Below are positions 34,618-42,391 of a stretch of 64,000 bases of DNA, one piece after another. The position numbers were made by a program, and so were the translations under genes. The DNA comes from Microbacterium sp. Root53 (lineage in GTDB: Bacteria; Actinomycetota; Actinomycetes; Actinomycetales; Microbacteriaceae): the NCBI RefSeq assembly GCF_001426925.1, contig NZ_LMFR01000003.1:1-64000 (forward strand), given 5' to 3'. How positions within the stretch are numbered: position 1 is the stretch's first letter; the number at the start of each line of letters is the position of its first letter. The notes below the pieces were generated by a model, which worked only from the letters and a program-made list of their open reading frames with translations, did not search any database and was not told where the DNA came from.

Positions 34618-35742
34618 TCAGAGGGCGATCTCGACCAGGCGGGTGCGGAAGCGCTCGAGGCGCTCAGGGTCGATCTCGACGCCGAAGCCCGCGCCGGTCG
34701 GCACGTCGACGACGCCGTCGTGCATCCGGATCGGCTCGGTGACGATGTCCTCGGCGTAGAAGCGGTCGGATCCGGAGATGTCGCCCGGCAGCGTGAAGCC
34801 GGGCAGGGCCGCGAGCGCGGCGTTCGCGGCGCGGCCGATGCCGGTCTCCAGCATGCCGCCGCACCACACCGCGATTCCGTGCGCGCGGGCGAGGTCGTGG
34901 ATGCGGCGCGCCTCGAGATAGCCGCCCACGCGCCCCGGCTTGATGTTGATGACGGCGGCGGCGCGCAGCGCGATGGCGTCGGCGGCCGCCTCGGCGGACA
35001 CGACCGACTCGTCGAGGCAGATCGGGGTGTGCAGCAGCCTCGCCAGTTCCGCGTGCTGCCGGATGTCCGCCTCGCCGAGCGGCTGCTCGATCAGCAGCAG
35101 CCCGAACTCGTCGAGCTGGCGCAGGTGCGCGGCGTCGACGAGCGTGTAGGCCGCGTTCGCGTCGACCTGGAAGGGCAGGTCGTCGCCGAACGCGCGCCGG
35201 ACGGCCGCGACGTGCGCGACATCCGCCCCGGGCCGGATCTTGAGCTTGATGCGCGCATAGCCCTGCTCGATGTACCCGCCGATCACGCGCACCGTCTCGT
35301 CGCCCGAGTCCTGGATGCCCACCGAGACGCCCGACGGGACGGTCGTCCGGACGGCGCCGAGGTACGACGCGAGCGAGCGGCCCTCGGCCCGCAGCTGCGC
35401 GTCGAGCACGGCCATCTCGACCGACGCCTTGGCCATCTGGTGCCCCACGATGCGCCGCAGGTGGTGGGCCACGGTCTCGGCCGTGAGGTCGTCCACGGCG
35501 GCGAGCAGAGGAGCGAGCCAGCGCTCGATGACGTCGGCGGCGCCGTCCAGGTACTCGGGGGAGTAGATCGGGCGGTCGAGCGCGACGTTCTCGCCCCATC
35601 CGGTCACGAGCTCGCCCGAGGCGGTCTCGAGCTGCGCCTCGACCAGGAAGCAGTGCTTGACGGTCTGCGTGCCGAACGACGTGGTGAACGGCGCGACGAG
35701 CGGCATCTCGAGGTGGTGCAGCCGGATGGCGCGGAGCTTCAT
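34618..35742 (-). CDS. o-Succinylbenzoate synthase / N-succinylamino acid racemase family enzyme
   Basis: 374 aa enolase-superfamily enzyme of the MenC/NSAR clade. The catalytic residues are all present: Lys166 and Lys168 (RIKLKIRPG), metal ligands Asp194 (QVDANAAYT), Glu219 (LIEQPL) and Asp244 (CLDES), and Lys268 (INIKPGRVGG). The enzyme could make o-succinylbenzoate for menaquinone or racemise N-succinyl amino acids. No other men genes are near, while a GNAT gene overlaps it (ATGA) and an M20 peptidase is divergent, which favours the racemase role described in Geobacillus. Start: ATG at 35742. Confidence 0.85.
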   Translation of the reverse strand: MKLRAIRLHHLEMPLVAPFTTSFGTQTVKHCFLVEAQLETASGELVTGWGENVALDRPIYSPEYLDGAADVIERWLAPLLAAVDDLTAETVAHHLRRIVGHQMAKASVEMAVLDAQLRAEGRSLASYLGAVRTTVPSGVSVGIQDSGDETVRVIGGYIEQGYARIKLKIRPGADVAHVAAVRRAFGDDLPFQVDANAAYTLVDAAHLRQLDEFGLLLIEQPLGEADIRQHAELARLLHTPICLDESVVSAEAAADAIALRAAAVINIKPGRVGGYLEARRIHDLARAHGIAVWCGGMLETGIGRAANAALAALPGFTLPGDISGSDRFYAEDIVTEPIRMHDGVVDVPTGAGFGVEIDPERLERFRTRLVEIAL

Positions 35743-36587
35743 GGGGTTCCTTCCGTGGGTTGGTCGGCGCGGCGCAGCACGTACTGCCCCGCGTCGGTGA
35801 AGCCGTCGACGCCCCATCCGGTCGCGAGCAGGTCGGTGAACGCGGCGCGGGTCTCGGAGCGCCAGCGGCGGGCCGCCTCCGGATCCGTGCGCCGCAGCGC
35901 CTCGATGTCGGTGGGCGTGGCGAGGAGCGCGGGCCCGTCGCCGCTCGGCCGCGCGTAGGCGGACGGGACGTCGCCCTCGTCGGCGATCGCGTGCGCCCCG
36001 TCGACCTCGACCGCGCCGCCCCGCTCGGGCGGCGTGCGCGTCAGATCCCAGCGCACGAGCATGCGGTCGGAGTCCTGGCCCGCGTTGATCGCGTCGCGCA
36101 TCTCGCCGTAGAGCGACGGAAGGTACTCGGCCGGGCGCGCGCCGAGCGTGCGGATGTTGAAGTGCGCGTTGCGCCGGACGAGCGGATCGAACGTCCACGT
36201 CATGGCGTCGATCCCGCACTCGAGGCACCACGCGCGCTGCGCCAGCTTGATCGCGCGGCCCGCCCCGCGGCCGGCGGCCTCGGGGAGCAGGCCCACGATG
36301 TGCGAGTGGAACGGCGTGCCGGGCGGCCCGCAGAAGCCCATCGCGGCGCCGACCGGCTCGTCCTCGCGCAGCGCCAGCGTGACGGGGTTGCCGGCGTGGG
36401 TGAGCGCGACCAGCAGCGCGGGATCGAGCATCTCGGCGCCCGTGCGCCCCCACACCCGGCCGAGTACCTCGGACACGCTCCGGCAGGCGGCCGCGTCGTG
36501 CGCCTCCTCGAGCAGGATGCCCGCCCGCGCGAGCGCTTCGTCCGCGAGGGCGCGGGCCGCGGCGGCGACGTCGGCGGGCGGATGCAT
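35739..36587 (-). CDS. GNAT-superfamily N-acyltransferase (COG3375-like)
   Basis: 282 aa from the ATG at 36587, preceded by a purine-rich GGGAAGCTGGGG; an ATG 33 bases upstream lacks such a site. The GNAT core includes PVTLALREDEPVGAAMGFCGPPG, HSHIVGLLPEAAGRGAGRAIKLAQRAWC with the CoA loop AGRGAGR, and MTWTFDPLVRRNAHFNIRTLGARPAEY. This pattern is that of the large GNATs repeatedly found beside MenC/NSAR genes, proposed to succinylate D-amino acids. Its TGA overlaps the start of the racemase gene, so the two are co-translated. Confidence 0.83.
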   Translation of the reverse strand: MHPPADVAAAARALADEALARAGILLEEAHDAAACRSVSEVLGRVWGRTGAEMLDPALLVALTHAGNPVTLALREDEPVGAAMGFCGPPGTPFHSHIVGLLPEAAGRGAGRAIKLAQRAWCLECGIDAMTWTFDPLVRRNAHFNIRTLGARPAEYLPSLYGEMRDAINAGQDSDRMLVRWDLTRTPPERGGAVEVDGAHAIADEGDVPSAYARPSGDGPALLATPTDIEALRRTDPEAARRWRSETRAAFTDLLATGWGVDGFTDAGQYVLRRADQPTEGTP

Positions 36588-36709
36588 ATCCCCAGCTTCC
36601 CACTCCCGCCCTGGCTCCATGACGCTGCGAGCCGCCCCGGTTCACGCGCCCGGCGTGCGGCGGATATCGTCGGTAGGACACCCTGACGCGCACCGAGGAG
36701 AGGCGACAC

Positions 36710-37891
36710 ATGACGGATCGCGACACCGCCCTCGCCCGTCGGGCGCCCGCCGAGGTCGACGGGCTGCTGGAGTGGGCGCGCGACAGCCTGCCGCAGATGC
36801 TCACCGACATGGAGCACCTCATCCTGTGCGAGTCGCCGACCGGCGACCGGGAGGCGATCGCGCGATCGGCCGATCTCGTGTCGGCGATCGGCACGCGCAT
36901 CCTGGGCTTCGGGCCCGAGCGTCTTGTGATCGACGGGTTCACGCATCTGCGCTGGCACATCGGATCGCCGGCCCCCGAGGCGCCGCGCGTGCTCGTGCTC
37001 GCGCACCACGACACGGTGTGGCCGCTCGGATCCATCGAGACGCACCCGTTCTCGATCCAGGACGGCGTCATGCGCGGCCCCGGGTGCTACGACATGATCG
37101 CGGGTCTGGTGATGGGCCTGCACGGCATCGCGGCGCTCGGGCACATGGACGACGCGGCGGTGACGCTGCTCGTGACCGGCGACGAGGAGATCGGTTCGCC
37201 GTCGTCGCGCGACCTGATCGAGCAGGAGGCGCTCGGCTGCGTCGCGTCGCTCGTGCTCGAGTCGGCGGAGGGCCGCGCGCTCAAGATCGGTCGCAAGGGC
37301 GTCTCGCGCTACCGGATCGACATCACCGGCCGCGCGGCGCACGCCGGCCTCGAGCCCGAGAAGGGCATCAACGCCACCGTCGAGATGGCGCACCAGATCG
37401 GCGCCGTCACCGCGATCGCCGATCCCGCGGCCGGCACCTCGGTCGTCCCCACGGTCGCCAAGGCCGGGACCACGACCAACACCGTCGCGGCCCACGCCTC
37501 GTTCGAGGTGGACGCGCGCGCCTTCACGGCCGCCGAGCAGCACCGCGTCGACGAGGCCATCCGCTCGCTGACGCCGGTGACGGGCGCCGTCATCCACGTG
37601 GACGGCGGCGTGAACCGCCCGCCGATGGAGCGGTCGTCGGCCGAGGGCGTGTGGGCGCGGGCGCTCGAGGTGTCGCACCGGCTCGGGCTGCATCTGCCCG
37701 AGGCGGTCGTGGTGGGCGGTGCCTCCGACGGCAACTTCACGGCCGGCATCGGCGTGCCGACGCTCGACGGGCTCGGCGCCGTGGGCGGCGGCTCGCACGC
37801 GGACCACGAGCACGTGATGGTCGGCGAGATCCCCGAGCGCACCGCGCTGCTCGTGGCGCTGATGCGGGATCTGCTGCGCGTCGACGCGTGA
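36710..37891 (+). CDS. M20 family metallopeptidase (carboxypeptidase G2-like / N-acyl amino acid deacylase)
   Basis: 393 aa. Two-zinc M20 architecture: VLAHHDTVWPLGS (first His-x-Asp), GPGCYDMIAG (bridging Asp), TGDEEIGSPSSRD (catalytic Glu plus zinc Glu) and the C-terminal GGGSHADHEHVMV His. A dimerisation domain lies at about 195-305 (ITGRAAHAGLEPEKGINA). GCTs of this type remove N-acyl groups or C-terminal glutamate. Divergently transcribed from the racemase/GNAT pair across 122 bases, it would supply the desuccinylase step of a D- to L-amino acid route. RBS GAGGAG precedes the ATG. Confidence 0.87.
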   Translation: MTDRDTALARRAPAEVDGLLEWARDSLPQMLTDMEHLILCESPTGDREAIARSADLVSAIGTRILGFGPERLVIDGFTHLRWHIGSPAPEAPRVLVLAHHDTVWPLGSIETHPFSIQDGVMRGPGCYDMIAGLVMGLHGIAALGHMDDAAVTLLVTGDEEIGSPSSRDLIEQEALGCVASLVLESAEGRALKIGRKGVSRYRIDITGRAAHAGLEPEKGINATVEMAHQIGAVTAIADPAAGTSVVPTVAKAGTTTNTVAAHASFEVDARAFTAAEQHRVDEAIRSLTPVTGAVIHVDGGVNRPPMERSSAEGVWARALEVSHRLGLHLPEAVVVGGASDGNFTAGIGVPTLDGLGAVGGGSHADHEHVMVGEIPERTALLVALMRDLLRVDA

Positions 37892-38023
37892 TCGCCCGGC
37901 ATCCGCTCGTCCACAGCGGATGCCCGTGCGCCGTTCAGGGCCCGCCCAGAGCTCGCGGGCACAATGACGAGAAGGCCTGTCGGATAGACTCGACGCCTGT
38001 TCGGCAGGGGAGACCCTGCTCCA

Positions 38024-38108
38024 GGAGGGTTGTCCGAGCGGCCGAAGGATCTGGTCTTGAAAACCAGTGGGCAGCAATGTCCCGTGGGTTCGAATCCCAC
38101 ACCCTCCG
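38024..38108 (+). tRNA. tRNA-Ser (TGA)
   Basis: An 85-base class II tRNA: acceptor GGAGGGT with ACCCTCC, anticodon loop CTTGAAA (TGA), a long variable arm (GGGCAGCAATGTCCC) and T-loop GTTCGAATC. The discriminator is G, as required for Ser; CCA is not encoded. A TAGACT box at 37985-37990 is the probable -10 element. Confidence 0.95.
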
Positions 38109-38195
38109 CGGAATGACGGCGGCGGGGTGCGAGCACTCGGGGGAGCCGCCGGCAGGATCACCGCGCCCCAGCGGTGCGATGAGAGGAACACCCGA

Positions 38196-39476
38196 GTGAG
38201 CGAGACGTCCCCGCGGCGCCCCGGCCGGCGCACCATCGCGCGCCACGGACACCTCTCCCAGCCCAGCCTGCTGAGCCGCGTGATGCGCTGGCTCGGCATC
38301 GCCATGGCGTGCGTGCTGGTCGCCGGCGTCGGCGTCGCCGCCTACGCCGCCTGGGACTTCTCGGCCACGTTCGCGGCCGACGCGCAGGAGCTCGAGGGCC
38401 AGGACACCTCGCCGCCCGACATCGGCCAGCTCGTGAACGACGAGGGCGTCGACCTGCTGCTCACCGGCATCGACATCTGCGAGTGGGACTCGCACGAGAA
38501 GTTCGGCGACCGCTGCCCGACCGAGCGCTCGGCCTACGGCGACGATGGGCGGCAGCTCGAGGCCGGCCTCAACGACGTCAACCTGCTCGTGCACATCTCG
38601 CCCGAGCCGCGCAAGGTCTCGGTCGTGGCGTTCCCCCGCGACCTCATGGGCCCCATGCCAGAGTGCACCAACTCGGAGACCGGCGAGGTCACGCCCGCGT
38701 CGGATCGCCGCATGCTCAACGAGGCCTACGCGGCCGGCGGCCTCGCGTGCGTCGCGAAGTCGATCGACAGCATCACGACGCAGTATGACCCCGAGCTCGC
38801 GATCGACTACGCCGCGACCGTGACGTGGAACGGCGTGATCGAGATCACGAACGCGCTCGGCGGTGTGGAGGTCTGCGTCGACCAGACGATCAACGACGTG
38901 GACGCCGGGATGCTCTACCTCGAGCCGGGCACGCACACGCTGGTCGGTGAGCAGGCGCTCGCCTTCCTGCGGTCGCGCCACGGCGTCGGCGGCGGCGACC
39001 TCGCGCGCATCAGCAACCAGCAGGTCTACATGTCTTCGCTGGCGCGCAAGCTCATGAGCGCCGAGACGCTCACGAACCCGGGCACGCTTCTCAGCCTCGC
39101 GCGGACGACCGTGAGCAACGTCGACCCCAGCGCCCAGCTCACCCCCATCACGCTCGTCCAGATCGCCATGGCGGCGAGCTCGGTGCCGCTGTCGGACATC
39201 GAGTTCCTCCAGTACCCGGTGCTCGAGGACCCGCTCGACCGCAACCGCGTGGTGTCGGACGAGGCCGCCGCTGCGCAGCTGTTCGGCCTGATCTCGGCCA
39301 ACCAGTCGGTCATCCCGGAGGAGCAGGTCGCCGCTTCGCCGGAGCCGTCGCAGCCCGAGGCTCCGGTGGAGTCGGAGACGCCGACGCCCGAGGTCAGCGA
39401 GACTCCGACCGCCACGGCCGCGCCCGCCCCGGGCCGCACCGCCGAGGACACCAGCTGCTCCAACCCCATCGGCTGA
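38196..39476 (+). CDS. LytR-CpsA-Psr (LCP) family cell-wall polymer ligase
   Basis: 426 aa from the GTG at 38196, preceded by GAGAGGAA. A cytosolic arm and one membrane helix (about 34-55) precede the extracellular LCP domain, with GVDLLLTGID, GLNDVNLLVHISPEPRKVSVVAFPRD (Asp/Arg catalytic pairs), DYAATVTWNGVIEITNALGGVEVCVD and LAFLRSRHGVGGGDLARISNQQ. A Pro/Glu/Thr-rich C-terminal tail follows. LCP enzymes transfer lipid-linked glycopolymers to peptidoglycan. Flanked on both sides by tRNA-Ser genes. Confidence 0.9.
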   Translation: MSETSPRRPGRRTIARHGHLSQPSLLSRVMRWLGIAMACVLVAGVGVAAYAAWDFSATFAADAQELEGQDTSPPDIGQLVNDEGVDLLLTGIDICEWDSHEKFGDRCPTERSAYGDDGRQLEAGLNDVNLLVHISPEPRKVSVVAFPRDLMGPMPECTNSETGEVTPASDRRMLNEAYAAGGLACVAKSIDSITTQYDPELAIDYAATVTWNGVIEITNALGGVEVCVDQTINDVDAGMLYLEPGTHTLVGEQALAFLRSRHGVGGGDLARISNQQVYMSSLARKLMSAETLTNPGTLLSLARTTVSNVDPSAQLTPITLVQIAMAASSVPLSDIEFLQYPVLEDPLDRNRVVSDEAAAAQLFGLISANQSVIPEEQVAASPEPSQPEAPVESETPTPEVSETPTATAAPAPGRTAEDTSCSNPIG

Positions 39477-39568
39477 GACCCTCGTTTTCGCCCTCGTGCG
39501 GCGAGCGGTTACTATGGAGGGACTGCGCCCGCGAGGGCGCGCGGTCCTTCGGGAGCTCCCGAGGGCCA

Positions 39569-39658
39569 GGAGACGTCGCATAGTCAGGCCTAGTGCACCA
39601 CCCTGCTAAGGTGGAGTCCCCTTAATGGGGACCGAGGGTTCAAATCCCTCCGTCTCCG
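39569..39658 (+). tRNA. tRNA-Ser (GCT)
   Basis: A 90-base class II tRNA: acceptor GGAGACG with CGTCTCC, anticodon loop CTGCTAA (GCT), a long variable arm (GAGTCCCCTTAATGGGGACC) and T-loop GTTCAAATC. Discriminator G, CCA not encoded. TACTAT at 39510-39515 is a likely -10 box. A strong terminator follows 5 bases later. Confidence 0.95.
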
Positions 39659-39662
39659 CGGA

Positions 39663-39688
39663 AAAGCCCCGGTCATCCGGGGCTTTCT
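39663..39688 (+). terminator. Terminator of tRNA-Ser (GCT)
   Basis: AAAGCCCCGG, a TCAT loop and CCGGGGCTTT form a perfect 10-bp stem followed by TTCTC, immediately after the tRNA. Confidence 0.85.
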
Positions 39689-39951
39689 CGTTGGCGCGCT
39701 ACCCGGGTCCATGATCTGCACAACAAAGGACGATCTCGCACGCGAATCTGCTGAACCGTGCAGATCTCCTCGCCTCATGTCGGCCGCGTCCTGCAGATCG
39801 ATGCGATGTCCGACGCCGGGCCTGCAATGGACGGGCCCCGCGAGCCACTGCCAGCCCTCGCCCCTCCCGCGCAACCCTCTGGCCAAGGCCATGTCCCGGG
39901 GACAGAGTGGGAGCGAGTCGGAGCTCCTTCGCCGGCTCGGAGGGACGGCAG
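39689..39951. other. Gap before the pterin-like operon
   Basis: About 260 bases without a convincing gene on either strand; open frames here have no family resemblance or ribosome site. The right end carries GGAGGGA at about 39939-39945 serving the next gene. The promoter of the operon should lie here, but I cannot place it. Confidence 0.4.
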
Positions 39952-40974
39952 ATGGCGAGCGAGACATCGTTCTGGGTCGAGGGCCCCGGGCGGGGTCGGC
40001 TCCGCACCGCGGAAGTGCGGGAGCCCGGCGACGGCGAGGTCCGCGTGCGCACGTGGTTCACCGGCATCAGCCGTGGGACGGAGGCGACGGTGTTCCGCGG
40101 CGAGGTGCCCGAGCGGGAGCGCGAGCGCATGCGCGCGCCGTTCCAGGAGGGCGACTTCCCGGCGCCCGTCAAGTACGGCTATCTGAACGTCGGCGTCGTC
40201 GAGCACGGTCCCGCGGCGCTCAGGGGCAGGGCCGTGTTCACGCTCGTCCCGCACCAGTCGGTCTTCGTCGTGCCCGAGACGGCCGTCACGCCGGTCCCCG
40301 AGGGCGTGCCGCCGCGGCGGGCCGTGCTCGCGGGCGCCGTGGAGACGGCCGTCAACGTGCTGTGGGACGCCGCTCCGCTCGTCGGCGACCGGATCACGGT
40401 GGTCGGCGCGGGCATGATCGGCTGCGCGGTCGCGCGGCTGGCGCAGGGCATCCCGGGCGCCGACGTGGTCGTGGTGGACCGCGACACCGGGAAGGCCGAC
40501 GTCTGCGCCGCCCTCGAGGTCCCGTTCCGGACCCCGGACGACGCCCCTGAGGAGCGCGACATCGTGATCGACACCAGTGCGTCGGAGGACGGGCTGCGGC
40601 TCGCCCTGCGGACGGCCGCGACCGAGGGGGAGATCATCGAGGCCAGCTGGTTCGGCGCGCGCGAGGTGAGCCTGCCGCTCGGCGAGGACTTCCACTCGCG
40701 ACGGCTCACCATCCGCTCGAGCCAGGTCGGCCTCGTGGCCCCGCGCCGCCGTGCGACGCGGACGCCCGCGACACGGCTCGCGCTGGCGCTCGAGCTGCTG
40801 CGAGACCCGGCGTTCGACGCGCTCCTCACCGGCGAATCGCCATGGACGAGCCTGCCCGACGTCATGGCGGGCATCGCGGACGGCAGCCTTCCGGGGCTCT
40901 GCCACACGATCAACTGGCGAGACGGCAACTGGCGAGACGGCACCTGGCAAGGCGGCGACGGGACAGGCGGATGA
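39952..40974 (+). CDS. Medium-chain (zinc-type) dehydrogenase of a pterin-like operon
   Basis: 340 aa from the ATG at 39952, preceded by GGAGGGA. MDR fold: a GroES-like N-terminal half (TWFTGISRGTEATVFRGEVP) and a Rossmann half with VVGAGMIGCAVARLAQG (about 150-166) followed by an acidic residue (VVDRD), typical for NAD. The usual catalytic Cys of zinc alcohol dehydrogenases is not obvious in the N-terminal half (ISRGTE in place of the Cys loop), so chemistry may differ. First of four overlapping genes; its TGA overlaps the ATG of the PTPS-like gene. Substrate unknown; presumably an intermediate of this operon. Confidence 0.82.
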   Translation: MASETSFWVEGPGRGRLRTAEVREPGDGEVRVRTWFTGISRGTEATVFRGEVPERERERMRAPFQEGDFPAPVKYGYLNVGVVEHGPAALRGRAVFTLVPHQSVFVVPETAVTPVPEGVPPRRAVLAGAVETAVNVLWDAAPLVGDRITVVGAGMIGCAVARLAQGIPGADVVVVDRDTGKADVCAALEVPFRTPDDAPEERDIVIDTSASEDGLRLALRTAATEGEIIEASWFGAREVSLPLGEDFHSRRLTIRSSQVGLVAPRRRATRTPATRLALALELLRDPAFDALLTGESPWTSLPDVMAGIADGSLPGLCHTINWRDGNWRDGTWQGGDGTGG

Positions 40975-41372
40975 CCTACACGCTCACGGTCCGCGATCAC
41001 ATGATGGTCGCGCACAGCTTCACCGGTGACATGTTCGGGCCGGCGCAGCGACTGCATGGCGCCACGTTCGTCGTGGACGCCGCCTTCCGCGCCGCGGCGC
41101 TGGACGACAACGGCGTCGTGGTCGACATCGGCCGCGCGTCCGACGTGCTGCGCGGCATCCTGTCGTCGCTGACGTACCGCAACCTCGACGACGATCCGCG
41201 CTTCGTCGGCGTCAACACGACGACCGAACGGCTGTGCGCGTTCATCGCGGAGCAGCTCGCGACCGCGGCGCGCACGGGAACGCTCGGAAGGGATGCCGGC
41301 GACCTGCACGGGATCGCGGTCACGCTCCACGAGTCGCACGTCGCGTGGGCGTCGTACGAACTGGAGCTGTGA
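40971..41372 (+). CDS. Divergent 6-pyruvoyl-tetrahydropterin synthase (QueD)-like protein
   Basis: 133 aa T-fold protein of the PTPS/QueD family: MMVAHSF (His15), RLHGATFVVDAAF (His29), NLDDDPRF, then NTTTERLCAFIAEQL and VTLHESHVAW at the C-terminus. Compared with E. coli QueD (from memory), the catalytic Cys27 corresponds to Ala25, the zinc ligand His33 to Ala31 and the catalytic His71 to Asp73, while His15, His29 and the C-terminal Glu remain. It is therefore unlikely to be an ordinary PTPS or carboxytetrahydropterin synthase. Overlaps by ATGA with the dehydrogenase and by TGATG with the glycosyltransferase gene. I recall similar motif-altered copies in equivalent clusters of other actinobacteria. 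Confidence 0.85.
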   Translation: MTYTLTVRDHMMVAHSFTGDMFGPAQRLHGATFVVDAAFRAAALDDNGVVVDIGRASDVLRGILSSLTYRNLDDDPRFVGVNTTTERLCAFIAEQLATAARTGTLGRDAGDLHGIAVTLHESHVAWASYELEL

Positions 41373-42391
41373 TGGCGACCACGACCTTCGTGGTGCCGAC
41401 CGGCGTCGACGATCCGGCCCGAGTGAGCGGCGGGAACGTCTACGACCGTCACGTGCGGGACGGCCTGGCGCACGCGGGCTGGGAGGTGCGGATGGCCGAG
41501 GTCGCGCCGGGCGCGGACCGGGACGTGCGGCGCGCCCTCGCGACGGTGCCGGACGGCGGGGTCGCGCTGGTGGACGGCCTGATCGCCGGGGTGTCGGCGA
41601 GCGCGATCGAGGACGAGGCTCGCCGCGTGCGCGTGGTCATCCTGGCCCACATGGTCGTCGACGCGTTCCCCGGCGCGGATGCGGCCGCGGTCGACGGGCA
41701 GTGGCGCGCGCTGCGCGCGGCGCACCGGGTGATCGCCGTGAGCGAGTGGGCCGCGGCGCAGTTCACCGCGGGCGGGATCCGCGACGTCGTCGTCGCGACG
41801 CCGGGCGGCGCCCCGGCCGAGGTGGCGACCGGCACGCCGGGAGGCGGCGAGCTCCTGTGCGTGGGCGTGCTCGCGCCGCACAAGGGGCAGGATGTGCTCG
41901 TCGACGCGCTGGCGCGCCTCGTCGACATCGAGGGCTGGCGGTGCACGCTGGCGGGCGCCACCGACGTGGAGCCGGACTTCGCCGAGGCGCTGAGGGCACG
42001 CTCGCGCGCGGCCGGCGTCGCCGAGCGCGTCGAGTTTTCCGGCGTCCAGTCGGCCGCGGGTCTCGAGCGCATCTACCGGCGCAGCGACGTGCTGGTGGCG
42101 CCGTCGCGTGCCGAGGCGTACGGCATGGCGATCACCGAGGCGCTGGGGCGCGGCATCCCGGTCGTCGCCAGTCGTACGGGCGGGATCCCCGAGGCCGTCG
42201 ACCCGGACGCCGCGATCCTCGTGAGACCGGGGGACGTCCGCGCGCTCGCCGACGCCCTGGACCGATGGATGTCCGATCCGGCGCTGCGGCGCGGGCTCAA
42301 GGACGCGGCCGTCCGCGCGCGCTCGCGCCTGCGCGGCTGGCGGGACACGGTGACGCGGATCTCGTCCGCCCTCCGGGAGGAGGAACCATGA
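41372..42391 (+). CDS. GT-B (family 4 type) glycosyltransferase
   Basis: 339 aa. The C-terminal nucleotide-sugar half has the GT4 pattern: LLCVGVLAPHKGQDVLVDAL, VEFSGVQ, and the E-x7-E region SRAEAYGMAITEALGRGIPVVASRTGGIPEAV (about 245-277). The N-terminal half contains VSGGNVYDRHVRDGLAHAGW, a typical acceptor-side Gly-rich loop. No membrane segment. The start ATG shares a base with the previous stop; a GTG one codon earlier is also possible. In this operon it probably adds a sugar to a small heterocycle rather than building a cell-wall polymer; that is inference. Confidence 0.85.
   Translation: MATTTFVVPTGVDDPARVSGGNVYDRHVRDGLAHAGWEVRMAEVAPGADRDVRRALATVPDGGVALVDGLIAGVSASAIEDEARRVRVVILAHMVVDAFPGADAAAVDGQWRALRAAHRVIAVSEWAAAQFTAGGIRDVVVATPGGAPAEVATGTPGGGELLCVGVLAPHKGQDVLVDALARLVDIEGWRCTLAGATDVEPDFAEALRARSRAAGVAERVEFSGVQSAAGLERIYRRSDVLVAPSRAEAYGMAITEALGRGIPVVASRTGGIPEAVDPDAAILVRPGDVRALADALDRWMSDPALRRGLKDAAVRARSRLRGWRDTVTRISSALREEEP

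Noticed and set aside
34618-35742. Firm menC (menaquinone) assignment
   Set aside because: The family cannot be split by eye, no men genes are near, and the GNAT and M20 neighbours favour N-succinylamino acid racemisation.
39590-39967. Minus-strand open frame after tRNA-Ser (GCT)
   Set aside because: It runs through the tRNA and its terminator, has no ribosome site and no family pattern.
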